Position numbers and translations under genes: made by a program. The notes beneath the pieces were generated by a model. It did not search any database. It saw only the letters and a list, made by a program, of their open reading frames with translations, and was not told the origin of the DNA. Shown here one piece after another: positions 8,553 to 16,635 of a stretch of DNA of 27,503 bases; within the stretch, counting starts at the first letter, position 1, and every line of letters begins with the position of its first letter. Where the stretch lies: contig CAZWXH010000010.1 of the NCBI GenBank assembly GCA_964637725.1, positions 1 through 27,503 on the forward strand. The letters run 5' to 3'. This stretch comes from CAZWXH01 sp964637725 (lineage in GTDB: Bacteria > Bacillota_I > Bacilli_A > Erysipelotrichales > Coprobacillaceae).

Positions 8553-10158
8553 ATTTTTGTAAATAAGATGATATCGCATAGACAATCTGGCCATTATACT
8601 CTATCTTTGACCAGCCATTACTATGAATACCAATACGTTTCACATACTCACCATTTTTTAATAAATGAATAACTTGACTACCATCAACCGTTGGTTTATC
8701 ACGTAAATTTGTTTCTGTCTTAGCTGTGACTTGTTCATCAACACTTGTATATCCATCACCTACGGATGGTTTTATAGGTGCTTCTTTTTCAATAACTTTA
8801 TCACTTAAATAACTTGTTATAGCATAGACAGTTTGACCATTATATATTAATCTAGACCAGCCATTTTGACCTACTGCTGTTCTATCAAGAAAAGTCCCAC
8901 TGATTAATTTCCCAACAACTTCTCCGTCCGTTGTAGGAAGTAATCTTAAATTAACCTCTTCTTTTGCGGTCATTTTATCAGATTTTGGTGAGAACTTTTG
9001 ATTAGAAACAATATCTTCTTTTTCCTTAATAGATAAATCTGTTGTTAAATAACTTGTTATGGCATAAACAGTTTGTCCATTATAGTTAAGTTTTGACCAA
9101 CCATTTGTTCCGACACCTATTCTTGTAAGTGTTTCACCATTTGTTAGGGTGGCAATTACGCTCCCTTTTGTTGTTGCACTACTTCTTAAATTAGTTTTCG
9201 CTTTAGCAGTTATTTTTTCATTCACTGAAGAATATTTCTTTTCTTCTTCAGTTAATGGAACTTTTGCTTTAGGAGTAGTAGCGCTTGTGTTTTTAGGGTT
9301 ACTTTTTTTGTTTTCAAAATAACAAACAACCATATCAACATTTCCATTAACACCACTCACTTGTCCTTTATTCGTATACTGCCAAGCATGACAAAGACCA
9401 TTATAATCAGGTTTTTGTTTATCTGGATAAATAGTTGATGAATATTGGGCAATCCAAACTTTATGTTTTTTTTCAATAGCACTCACATTCCAATGAGTTT
9501 CAAGATCATTTAATGAAGTATAAAACATTGTTTCATATTTTTGTTTAGCGATAGTATCTAAATAAGCTAAAGCATGTGTTGTAAGCTGTTGTGAAGATAG
9601 TTTATAAGTACGGCTTGTTGGATGTTTATATCCTTCACAATCATATACAACAGGATAAGAAATACTATATCCATTAATACATTCAAGTGTCCAGTTTGCT
9701 TCCTCAATGGCTTCTTGTTCATTTAATGCAGTCGAATAAAAATAGACCCCTACAAGTACTCCTGCTTTATTTGCTTGTTGAATATTATAATCAGCATTAT
9801 CATCTTTGTATATAACCCCATCTTCACCACGATATCCAATTCTAATAAACGCAAAATCAACTTGTTCTTTGACTTTATTCCAATTAATCTTTCCTTGCCA
9901 TTTAGAAACATCTATTCCATTACTTTGTCCTTGATTAACTGCAAGATTATTGGCATCTATACTTGTTCCCTCTTCAGTCTCATCAATGTTTTCTGGATCC
10001 ACAGTCGCATCCCCAACTAATGTAGTATTATAATTTTGAGTTTTCTCTTTTTCTTTTCCTTCATTATGATTGAAGAAAAAAACTATTAAAAAAATAATAA
10101 CAACAATAACAATACTTGATAACAAAATCCATTTCTTATTTTGTTTAATAATATCCAT
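8551..10158 (-). CDS. Membrane-anchored GH25 lysozyme with three SH3b repeats
   Basis: 535 residues. A short cytoplasmic start and one hydrophobic segment (about 10-29) act as a signal anchor or uncleaved signal. A polar linker runs to about residue 78. The glycoside hydrolase 25 domain (about 80-282) starts NGIDVSKWQG (Asp83) and carries the catalytic VVYDCEGY (Asp173, Glu175), so it should cut the beta-1,4 bond of peptidoglycan glycan chains. Three bacterial SH3 repeats follow (about 314-371, 395-451, 474-533), each ending NGWSK/R-x-x-YNGQ-x-VYAI-(T/S)-SYL, and probably bind the cell wall. Likely a house-keeping autolysin for wall turnover. It has its own terminator and a GGGGGA ribosome site. 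No phage genes are near, so a phage endolysin origin is not indicated. Confidence 0.93.
   Translation of the reverse strand: MDIIKQNKKWILLSSIVIVVIIFLIVFFFNHNEGKEKEKTQNYNTTLVGDATVDPENIDETEEGTSIDANNLAVNQGQSNGIDVSKWQGKINWNKVKEQVDFAFIRIGYRGEDGVIYKDDNADYNIQQANKAGVLVGVYFYSTALNEQEAIEEANWTLECINGYSISYPVVYDCEGYKHPTSRTYKLSSQQLTTHALAYLDTIAKQKYETMFYTSLNDLETHWNVSAIEKKHKVWIAQYSSTIYPDKQKPDYNGLCHAWQYTNKGQVSGVNGNVDMVVCYFENKKSNPKNTSATTPKAKVPLTEEEKKYSSVNEKITAKAKTNLRSSATTKGSVIATLTNGETLTRIGVGTNGWSKLNYNGQTVYAITSYLTTDLSIKEKEDIVSNQKFSPKSDKMTAKEEVNLRLLPTTDGEVVGKLISGTFLDRTAVGQNGWSRLIYNGQTVYAITSYLSDKVIEKEAPIKPSVGDGYTSVDEQVTAKTETNLRDKPTVDGSQVIHLLKNGEYVKRIGIHSNGWSKIEYNGQIVYAISSYLQK
8560..9085. repeat. Three diverged direct repeats encoding the SH3b motif of the lysozyme
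   Basis: Segments of about 40 bases starting at 8560, 8806 and 9046 are closely alike. The second and third differ at only a handful of positions and are exactly 240 bases apart, i.e. 80 codons. They encode the NGQ-x-VYAI-x-SYL part of each SH3 repeat. The nucleotide similarity suggests fairly recent duplication or gene conversion of the wall-binding repeats. Confidence 0.75.
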
Positions 10159-10182
10159 CTCTATATCCCCCTATATAGATTT

Positions 10183-10188
10183 ATTATA
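10183..10188 (-). promoter_or_regulatory. Possible -10 element of the lysozyme gene
   Basis: TATAAT on the minus strand, about 25 bases before the lysozyme start. At 17 bases upstream the -35 position falls in the T tract of the preceding terminator and is only TTTTTT, so support is partial. Confidence 0.4.
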
Positions 10189-10202
10189 ACGCAATCTGTA
10201 AA

Positions 10203-10232
10203 GAAAAAAAAGATGTCTTTAATAGACATCTT
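10203..10232 (-). terminator. Terminator of the glyS-dnaG-rpoD operon
   Basis: AAGATGTCT (10210-10218) and AGACATCTT (10224-10232) form a 9-base stem around TTAAT, followed on the minus strand by a run of seven or eight T. The right arm lies in the last codons of the nudix gene. It closes the long operon before the lysozyme gene. Confidence 0.9.
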
Positions 10233-10680
10233 CCTGATATTCTATAACATGATCATTTTCATAAACTATTTTAGCACTATGAAATCGATTATCTTTAATC
10301 CATTCAAAGAAATGATAGTCACCTTCCCACAAAGGTAAAGTTTCTATGTGATTATCATCAATCCACTCAAGATGTCCTTCATCACATACTTCATTCATTT
10401 CTCCACTAAAATCATCACAGGTATATATAAACATACCTTCATCTTGGCCATGATATAGTTTAGGAAACATAACAAAGCCATGAAGTTTTAAAGTATGAAC
10501 AGATAGTCCGGTTTCTTCATAAACTTCTCTTTTTATACATTCTTGGGCACTTTCACCATCTTCAAACTTCCCACCAACACCAATCCATTTTCCTTGATTG
10601 ATGTCATTTTGTTTTTTGACTCTGTGTAAAAGTAAAGTTTGATTATTTTTCTTTAAATAACACATTGTTGTTAAAATCAT
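10219..10680 (-). CDS. Nudix hydrolase (MutT-like, putative 8-oxo-dGTP diphosphatase)
   Basis: 153 residues with a complete Nudix box (Gly37 to Leu59: GGKFEDGES, then REVYEETGL with Arg51, Glu52, Glu55 and Glu56 for metal binding). The short start MILTTMCYLKKNNQTLLLHR resembles MutX/MutT-type enzymes of Bacillota, which remove oxidised purine nucleotides. The substrate is an inference. The start codon comes one base after the nif3 stop (TAA A ATG), and no Shine-Dalgarno site is visible. Translation is therefore probably by reinitiation after nif3. It is the last gene of the glyS operon. Confidence 0.87.
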   Translation of the reverse strand: MILTTMCYLKKNNQTLLLHRVKKQNDINQGKWIGVGGKFEDGESAQECIKREVYEETGLSVHTLKLHGFVMFPKLYHGQDEGMFIYTCDDFSGEMNEVCDEGHLEWIDDNHIETLPLWEGDYHFFEWIKDNRFHSAKIVYENDHVIEYQEDVY

Positions 10681-10681
10681 T

Positions 10682-11428
10682 TTAACGATATTGATAGTAA
10701 TCAGGAGATGATCCTTCTATTATCTCTATCTTCACTTCCTTTTCTAGCAGTTCTTTTAGTTTAGATACCATGATGTTTTCGACATGATGATTCACATCAA
10801 TAAGTAAAATATCATGATCAATCGCATTCTTTGCCTGATGATACTTTGTATCACCAGTTATATATGCATCGACTTGACCATACAATTCTTCCATCATGGA
10901 AGCTCCAGATCCACCACAAACAGCAACCGTTTCTACAGTATTCACTACTCCAGCATATTTAAAATGTTCTAAATGATAAACCTTCTGTACATGATCAATA
11001 AATTCAGATTGTGTCATTGGTTTATTGAGTTTGGCCTTTTGGATTATTCCTGTTTCATCAGCAACTTGCATATCATTAACACCAAGTTTTTCAATTAACC
11101 ATCGATTCATTTTGGCATTATCCAACGATGTATGGGCACTATAGACAACAACATTATTTTGAATAGCTTTAAAAATGAATTTTCCCATAATATCATCATT
11201 ATTGATATTGATGATAGGATCTAATAAAAAAGGATGATGTGTTATCAACATTTGACAACCTTTTTCTATGGCTTCATCTATTGTTTGTAAATCAGCATTT
11301 AAAGATATCATGACACTTTGAACTTCTTGATGGATATCACCAATTTGAAGACCACACTTATCCCATTCCTCTTGTAAAGATAATGGAAAATGTCTTTCCA
11401 TAATTTCAATAATTTCTTTAGCTAACAT
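10682..11428 (-). CDS. Nif3-like dinuclear metal-centre protein
   Basis: 248 residues of the Nif3/YqfO/DUF34 family, with ligands of the two-metal site: LITHHPF (His64, His65), an Asp in the YSAHTSLDNA segment, and His/Glu in the late VNHHVENIM. This is the short form; Bacillus YqfO carries an inserted PII-like domain that is absent here. Family members have been reported as GTP cyclohydrolase I type 2 or as trmK-associated proteins, but the reaction is not settled. It overlaps the trmK end by 11 bases and has an AAGGTGA site within trmK. The trmK-nif3 pairing is conserved across Bacillota. Confidence 0.9.
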   Translation of the reverse strand: MLAKEIIEIMERHFPLSLQEEWDKCGLQIGDIHQEVQSVMISLNADLQTIDEAIEKGCQMLITHHPFLLDPIININNDDIMGKFIFKAIQNNVVVYSAHTSLDNAKMNRWLIEKLGVNDMQVADETGIIQKAKLNKPMTQSEFIDHVQKVYHLEHFKYAGVVNTVETVAVCGGSGASMMEELYGQVDAYITGDTKYHQAKNAIDHDILLIDVNHHVENIMVSKLKELLEKEVKIEIIEGSSPDYYQYR

Positions 11429-12101
11429 CTAATTCACCTTCAATCATTTCAATAATATGAGTAACCTCGATAAAACGTGGATGGTTCTTTTCCAAAGACT
11501 TTAATATTTCTTGATTAATTTCTAATTGTCTATGCCATTTTTCATAAAACAAAGCATTTTTTTGTTTTCTAAGACAAGGTCCAAAATAGAAATCTTCCTC
11601 TTGGTAGTTTAACTTTTCTGTTGTTTTTTCACACACAATAATTTCATAAATATGGTTTGCATCCTTAACAATGCTTTCATCGATAATGACCATCTGTTGT
11701 TCACTTAAATACTCACGTAATAATTCTATCCCAATATTAGATTGTAAAATAAAGCGATGATCATTATGATATTCTTTATGTTCATCTAATATATCAATAG
11801 TGAGTTTTCCACCCATACCACATATACTTATCATATCTACATCTTTATCAAGAATAGGATTCATACCACTTCCAAGAAGTGGTATGACATGTTTTTCTAA
11901 TTGATATTGTTCTATTGTTTCAATAGATGCGTTAATGGGTCCACTTGCTATATCACATGCATATGCTTTTTCAATCACATCTTCTTCTACTAAATAACAT
12001 GGTAGATAAGCATGATCTGTTCCTATATCAGCAAGTACTTCCCCTTGTTTATATTTCTTAATTATATCTGCAATCGCTTGTAACCTTTTTGATAGTTTCA
12101 T
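11418..12101 (-). CDS. trmK: tRNA (adenine22-N1)-methyltransferase TrmK
   Basis: 227 residues. A SAM-dependent Rossmann methyltransferase that makes m1A at position 22 of tRNA. Motif I is LADIGTDHAYLP (about 23-34), the acidic motif II residue lies in AYACDIASGPI, and the family signature ICGMGGKLT follows. Rpod-trmK-nif3 order matches Bacillus sigA-yqfN-yqfO. The ATG comes two bases after the rpoD stop and there is no convincing Shine-Dalgarno site before it, so expression probably depends on translational coupling to rpoD. Confidence 0.92.
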   Translation of the reverse strand: MKLSKRLQAIADIIKKYKQGEVLADIGTDHAYLPCYLVEEDVIEKAYACDIASGPINASIETIEQYQLEKHVIPLLGSGMNPILDKDVDMISICGMGGKLTIDILDEHKEYHNDHRFILQSNIGIELLREYLSEQQMVIIDESIVKDANHIYEIIVCEKTTEKLNYQEEDFYFGPCLRKQKNALFYEKWHRQLEINQEILKSLEKNHPRFIEVTHIIEMIEGELDVS

Positions 12102-12103
12102 AA

Positions 12104-13345
12104 TTAACGATCTAAGAAATCTTTCAAACGTTTAGAACGAGAAGGATGTTTTAATTTTCTTAATGCTTTTGCTTCAATTTGACGAATACGTTCACGAGTA
12201 ACATTGAATTCTTTTCCAACTTCTTCTAATGTTCTTGTACGTCCATCATCTAAACCAAATCTTAAACGCAATACTTTTTCTTCACGATCAGTAAGTTCAA
12301 GTAAAACTTCATTTAATTCATCTTTTAATAATTCATTGGCAGCATAATCATCTGGTGACATTGCCCCTTCATCTTCGATAAAGTCACCTAAATGTGAATC
12401 ATTTTCTTCACCAATTGGTGTTTCTAAAGAAACTGGTTCTAATGATATTTTTTGAATTTCTCTTACTTTTTCAGGTGTCATTCCTTCCATGTTTTCAGCA
12501 ATTTCTTCAGCCGTCGGTTCTCTTCCTAACTCTTGAATTAATTGTCTTTGAACACGTGTTAACTTATTAATCGTTTCAACCATATGTACAGGAATACGAA
12601 TTGTTCTTGCTTGATCAGCAATTGCACGTGTAATGGCTTGTCTAATCCACCAAGTCGCATAAGTTGAAAACTTAAATCCTTTTGTATAATCAAATTTCTC
12701 AACTGCTTTAATTAATCCCATGTTTCCTTCTTGAATAAGATCTAAGAATAACATACCTCTTCCAACATATCTTTTGGCGATAGAAACAACCAAACGTAAA
12801 TTGGCTGCTGCCAATTTCTTCTTCGCATCTTCACTTCCTTGTATGATACTTTGAGCTAATTCAACTTCTTCTTCATGACTTAATAATTCAACTCTCCCAA
12901 TTTCTTTTAAATACATTTTTACAGGATCATTGATTTTAACATTGCTTCCTAATTGTGCTTCTTCTTCCTCATCATCATTAGAATACATTGTCGCAGTATC
13001 ATTAGTCATCATATCGAAATCACCACCAAAATCTAAGTCGGGGATTTCTTCTGTAATTTCACCTTCAAGTTCTTCTAAATCTTCTAAATCCGTTTCACCT
13101 TTAAGTAAATCTTCTTCATTGATATCATCTAAGGCATCTAATCCATCTTCAATACTAATATCACTTTCAGTGATAAATTGTAATAATTCTTCAGCAGATT
13201 CATCATCTAAATCATATTTAGATAAAAAATCATCTAAATCATCTTGTGAAAGAGTTCCTCCTAATGCTTCAGCTGTCGCCTTAATTAAATTCTTTAAATC
13301 ATCAAATGTAACAGGTGATGCCTTTTTACTTGTTTCTTTTTTCAT
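12104..13345 (-). CDS. rpoD: RNA polymerase primary sigma factor (SigA/RpoD)
   Basis: 413 residues. Region 1.1-like N-terminus (1-60), then a strongly acidic stretch (about 60-130, ending DDEEEEA). Region 1.2 starts [12 protein letters not shown] (139-150). Regions 2.1-2.4 cover about 175-255, with [26 protein letters not shown] and [13 protein letters not shown] for -10 recognition. Region 3 is about 260-330. Region 4.2 ends with [22 protein letters not shown] for -35 recognition. It reads consensus TTGACA/TATAAT promoters, consistent with those seen in this window. The start lies three bases after dnaG ends, with AAGGAG in the dnaG tail. Confidence 0.97.
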   Translation of the reverse strand: MKKETSKKASPVTFDDLKNLIKATAEALGGTLSQDDLDDFLSKYDLDDESAEELLQFITESDISIEDGLDALDDINEEDLLKGETDLEDLEELEGEITEEIPDLDFGGDFDMMTNDTATMYSNDDEEEEAQLGSNVKINDPVKMYLKEIGRVELLSHEEEVELAQSIIQGSEDAKKKLAAANLRLVVSIAKRYVGRGMLFLDLIQEGNMGLIKAVEKFDYTKGFKFSTYATWWIRQAITRAIADQARTIRIPVHMVETINKLTRVQRQLIQELGREPTAEEIAENMEGMTPEKVREIQKISLEPVSLETPIGEENDSHLGDFIEDEGAMSPDDYAANELLKDELNEVLLELTDREEKVLRLRFGLDDGRTRTLEEVGKEFNVTRERIRQIEAKALRKLKHPSRSKRLKDFLDR

Positions 13346-13348
13346 ACT

Positions 13349-15097
13349 TTACTCCTTCTCGTTTTCTAATTTTACTATTTCACTTAAGATCAAAGCCTTT
13401 TGACTAGGATCTAAGATATAATTAAACTGTTCTAACAATTGTTGCTTTTTCATCTTTCTGGCATTAGCCCCAATTGTTTTTATATAATCATCTATTGCTT
13501 GTTCCTCATACTTTATAGGAAGTGGTGATTGAGATATTCCAACTACTGTTTTTATTAAAGCATCTTTTTTTATGTTATCAATGAAATCAGCAATTTCTAA
13601 TTCATTATGTGTTCGATAGTAATCCACAATATAAGAGGCAATGACGCGATATTGATCATCATACATAAAACCAGCTTTGGCTTCATACTTTAAAGCAACC
13701 TCTTTACTATTCAACATATAAAACAACAAATCATGTTCAGCCTTATGATATTTATCAATAATCTCGATTGTTTTTTTAACTTCATAATATACATTTTCTT
13801 CTTTAGCAGGTTTCATACCTGCTACTTTTTGATTGATAATATCATAAGAAAAACCTGATTTTTTAGATAATGCATGAATATAATAATCTTTATCAACTTC
13901 ATCTTTGACTCTTATAATCTCTTCACACATCTTTTCCAAATATTGTTTTCGATCATCATAGTTTTGTGGATCAAGCATTTTATATTCAAATTCCATTTGA
14001 AACTCAATTGGTTTTACTTTCTTCTTTAATGCTGACTCTAGACCATCCTTACCATGTTCTTCATATATTTCATCAGGATCCCTATTATCTGGTAATACGA
14101 TAATTTGAACCTTCAACCCTGCATTTTCTAAATCAGAAGACATCTTACTCATTGCTCTTTGTCCAGCTTGATCACCATCAAGACATAGATAGATAGTTGA
14201 TGTAAGACGCTTCAAGGCTTGAATATGACCTTTGGTAAGCGCAGTTCCCATAATTGCCACAGTGTTTTCAATGCCAGCTTTATACATCGCTATGACATCC
14301 ATAAAGCCTTCTAAGAGATAAACGAATCCAGCTCTTTTAACAGCATCACGACACTGATGATAATGATATAAAGTCCGACCTTTAATAAATATATCTGATT
14401 CAGGTGAATTTACGTATTTACTGTCTGTTTGTGTTGGCTTATAAATACGTCCACTAAATCCAATAACTTGTCCGACTTGGTTATATAAAGGAAAAATGAT
14501 ACGATCATTAAACCTATCAAAATGTTGATTTGATTCAATAACCAACCCCGACTTTACCATATCAATTTCTTTATATCCCAATTTATCAAATGCTGAATAT
14601 AAGACCGACTCAAGAGGGGCATATCCAATTTGAAACTCTTTTATTAATTCTTCAGAAAAATGACGTTTAGTCAAATAAGTTTTCGCTTCTAAACCCAATT
14701 TCGTATTTAAATAATAACTATATATTTTCTGTGCTTCTTGGTGCATTTGATATAATTCAACATGTTCTTGTTTAACTGGTCTTGATTCAACATCCAAGTG
14801 ATATTCACTTATATCCACTCGACCAAATTCAGCAACATTTTTAACTGCTTCAATGTATGATATCTTCAGGTAGTCTTGTAAAAACGTAAAGACATTACCT
14901 CCCGTGTGACAAACAAAACACATAAAAATTTGTTTATCAGAAGAAACTGACATAGAAGGATGTGTATCATCATGGAAAGGACATACAGCCATATAATTTC
15001 TACCCTTTTTTTCAAGAGATAGGTATTGTCCCACAACATCAACAATATCAACGCTTTGTCTTATTTCATTGATTTTCTCTTGTGATAGACGAGCCAT
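13349..15097 (-). CDS. dnaG: DNA primase DnaG
   Basis: 582 residues. It synthesises RNA primers for chromosome replication. The N-terminal zinc-binding domain has Cys39, His42, Cys60 and Cys63 (AVCPFHDDTHPS, MCFVCHTGG). The catalytic core contains a TOPRIM fold with YLLEGFMDVIAMYKAG (acidic Glu) and LCLDGDQAGQRA (DxD). The C-terminal part (from about 430) is the helicase-interaction domain expected to touch DnaB. Length is normal. It has AAGGAGGAAG before the ATG, 16 bases after glyS, and passes directly into rpoD, forming the classical dnaG-rpoD pair. Confidence 0.96.
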   Translation of the reverse strand: MARLSQEKINEIRQSVDIVDVVGQYLSLEKKGRNYMAVCPFHDDTHPSMSVSSDKQIFMCFVCHTGGNVFTFLQDYLKISYIEAVKNVAEFGRVDISEYHLDVESRPVKQEHVELYQMHQEAQKIYSYYLNTKLGLEAKTYLTKRHFSEELIKEFQIGYAPLESVLYSAFDKLGYKEIDMVKSGLVIESNQHFDRFNDRIIFPLYNQVGQVIGFSGRIYKPTQTDSKYVNSPESDIFIKGRTLYHYHQCRDAVKRAGFVYLLEGFMDVIAMYKAGIENTVAIMGTALTKGHIQALKRLTSTIYLCLDGDQAGQRAMSKMSSDLENAGLKVQIIVLPDNRDPDEIYEEHGKDGLESALKKKVKPIEFQMEFEYKMLDPQNYDDRKQYLEKMCEEIIRVKDEVDKDYYIHALSKKSGFSYDIINQKVAGMKPAKEENVYYEVKKTIEIIDKYHKAEHDLLFYMLNSKEVALKYEAKAGFMYDDQYRVIASYIVDYYRTHNELEIADFIDNIKKDALIKTVVGISQSPLPIKYEEQAIDDYIKTIGANARKMKKQQLLEQFNYILDPSQKALILSEIVKLENEKE

Positions 15098-15113
15098 ATG
15101 TCTTCCTCCTTTA

Positions 15114-16484
15114 TTATAATTTTACTCTTTCTTTAATATAGCTAACCAACTCAGCGATAGGTAAACGCACTTGTTCCATACTATCTCTATCACGAAGTGT
15201 AACTGATTGATCGTTTTCTGAATCAAAGTCAACAGTAATACAGAACGGTGTTCCAATCGCATCTTGTCTACGATAACGTTTCCCAATTTGTCCTGCGACA
15301 TCAAATTCAACATTAAACTCTTTTGCTAAGGCAGAATAAACTTCTGTTGCTAATTCACTTTGTTTCTTAGTCAAAGGTAATACAGCAGCTTTAATTGGCG
15401 CAATTGCTGGATGTAAGTGCATCACAATACGAGTATCATTCTCTAATTGTTCCTCTTCGTATGCATCTGCCAAAACAGCTAAGAATAAACGATCAGCACC
15501 AACTGATGGTTCAACTACATAAGGAATATATTTTTCATTAGTTTCAGGATCAAGATATTCTAAACTCTTCTTTGAATGATCTTGATGTTTAGACAAGTCA
15601 TAATTTGTTCTATCAGCAATTCCCCATAATTCTCCCCATCCAAAAGGATAAAGATACTCAATATCAGAAGTTGCTTTAGAATAGAAAGATAACTCTTGAG
15701 CTTCATGATCTCTAAACTTCAAATTATCTTTTTTAATTCCTAAGTCTAATAAGAAATTCATACATTGTGATTTCCAATAATCAAACCATTCTAAATCAGT
15801 ATCAGGTTTACAAAAGAATTCTAATTCCATTTGTTCAAATTCTCTTGTTCTAAAAACAAAGTTACCTGGGGTAATTTCATTTCTAAATGCTTTTCCAATT
15901 TGTCCAATTCCAAAAGGAACTTTCTTACGTGTTGTTCTTTGAATATTTTTAAAGTTTACAAATATACCTTGAGCCGTTTCAGGACGTAAATATACAACAT
16001 TTTTTGCATCTTTTACAACTCCCATATATGTTTTAAACATTAATTCAAATTCTCTTATATCAGTAAAATCATTACTTCCACAATGTGGACAAGTAATATT
16101 ATTTTCTTTAATATAATCCATCATCTTTTCTGGTTCCCAACCATCACTATGAATTTCAGGATTAAAATCTTCAATCAGTTTATCAGCACGATGTCTTGTC
16201 TTACAACTTTTACAATCAATAAGAGGATCACTAAAGCCACCAATATGACCACTTGCTTCCCATACTCTTGAATTCATAAAAATAGCTGAATCTAAACCAA
16301 CATTATATGGTGATTCTTGTATAAATCTCTTCCACCATAATTGTTTGATATTATTCTTCATTTCAACACCTATTGGACCATAATCCCAAGTGTTTGCAAG
16401 TCCATCATAGATTTCAGATCCTTGATAAACAAAACCTGAATTTTTTGCATGTGAAACTAACTTATCCATATCTAAATTTGTCAT
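15114..16484 (-). CDS. glyS: Glycine-tRNA ligase, single-chain homodimeric type
   Basis: 456 residues of the class II glycyl-tRNA synthetase (alpha2 type), not the two-subunit alpha/beta enzyme of Bacillus. Features: the glycine-site start [24 protein letters not shown] (split by family convention near residues 16-39), a zinc-type insertion with CKSCKTRH and CPHCG, class II motif 2 around [14 protein letters not shown] and RNEITPG, motif 3 [10 protein letters not shown], and an anticodon-binding domain from about 355. It attaches glycine to tRNA-Gly. First gene of a macromolecular synthesis operon with dnaG and rpoD, with a strong promoter and an AAGAGG site; no T-box leader was seen. Confidence 0.95.
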   Translation of the reverse strand: MTNLDMDKLVSHAKNSGFVYQGSEIYDGLANTWDYGPIGVEMKNNIKQLWWKRFIQESPYNVGLDSAIFMNSRVWEASGHIGGFSDPLIDCKSCKTRHRADKLIEDFNPEIHSDGWEPEKMMDYIKENNITCPHCGSNDFTDIREFELMFKTYMGVVKDAKNVVYLRPETAQGIFVNFKNIQRTTRKKVPFGIGQIGKAFRNEITPGNFVFRTREFEQMELEFFCKPDTDLEWFDYWKSQCMNFLLDLGIKKDNLKFRDHEAQELSFYSKATSDIEYLYPFGWGELWGIADRTNYDLSKHQDHSKKSLEYLDPETNEKYIPYVVEPSVGADRLFLAVLADAYEEEQLENDTRIVMHLHPAIAPIKAAVLPLTKKQSELATEVYSALAKEFNVEFDVAGQIGKRYRRQDAIGTPFCITVDFDSENDQSVTLRDRDSMEQVRLPIAELVSYIKERVKL

Positions 16485-16533
16485 TATTTTTACCTCTTCT
16501 TCTCTTTTTTATACATTCATATAAAGAATGAAA

Positions 16534-16558
16534 GACTTAGCCTTAATTATGCTAAGTC
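16534..16558 (-). promoter_or_regulatory. Hairpin in the glyS mRNA leader
   Basis: GACTTAGC and GCTAAGTC form an 8-base stem around a 9-base loop in the roughly 100-base glyS leader. On the minus strand it is followed by TTTCATTC, not a full T tract. A second short hairpin (CATTC/GAATG) follows before the ribosome site. It might be a weak attenuator or an mRNA stabiliser. On the plus strand a T run follows (16562-16567), but no plus-strand gene is present. Confidence 0.45.
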
Positions 16559-16589
16559 ATGTTTTTTATATTAAATGTGAACGTCTATA

Positions 16590-16618
16590 TTTATACCCTT
16601 ATAGTAGTTTTTTGTCAA
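16590..16618 (-). promoter_or_regulatory. SigA promoter of the glyS-dnaG-rpoD operon
   Basis: A consensus TTGACA -35 (16613-16618) and TATAAA -10 (16590-16595) are separated by exactly 17 bases on the minus strand. It lies about 105 bases upstream of glyS and just past the end of the hydrolase gene, so the operon starts here. Confidence 0.88.
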
Positions 16619-16632
16619 CCAATTATAAGGGT
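16595..16632. repeat. 9-bp inverted repeat flanking the glyS -35 element
   Basis: ACCCTTATA (16595-16603) and TATAAGGGT (16624-16632) are exact inverse copies 20 bases apart. They bracket the -35 of the glyS promoter, and one arm abuts the -10. It could be an operator or a weak terminator hairpin for the upstream hydrolase gene, since it begins four bases after that stop codon. Confidence 0.55.
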
Positions 16633-16635
16633 GTT

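Noticed and set aside
8560..9085. Spaced repeats as a CRISPR array
   Set aside because: The units are 240-246 bases apart, diverged and in frame within the lysozyme gene; they encode SH3 repeats.
8551..10158. Prophage endolysin
   Set aside because: No holin or other phage gene is nearby. The membrane anchor, SH3 tail and isolated transcription unit fit a chromosomal wall hydrolase.
12930..13403. 157-codon serine-rich plus-strand frame opposite rpoD
   Set aside because: It is the mirror of the acidic Asp/Glu codons of rpoD. It has no ribosome site and no plausible protein character.
16485..16635. T-box riboswitch before glyS
   Set aside because: The conserved T-box sequence and a full terminator/antiterminator pair are not present; the leader is only about 100 bases.
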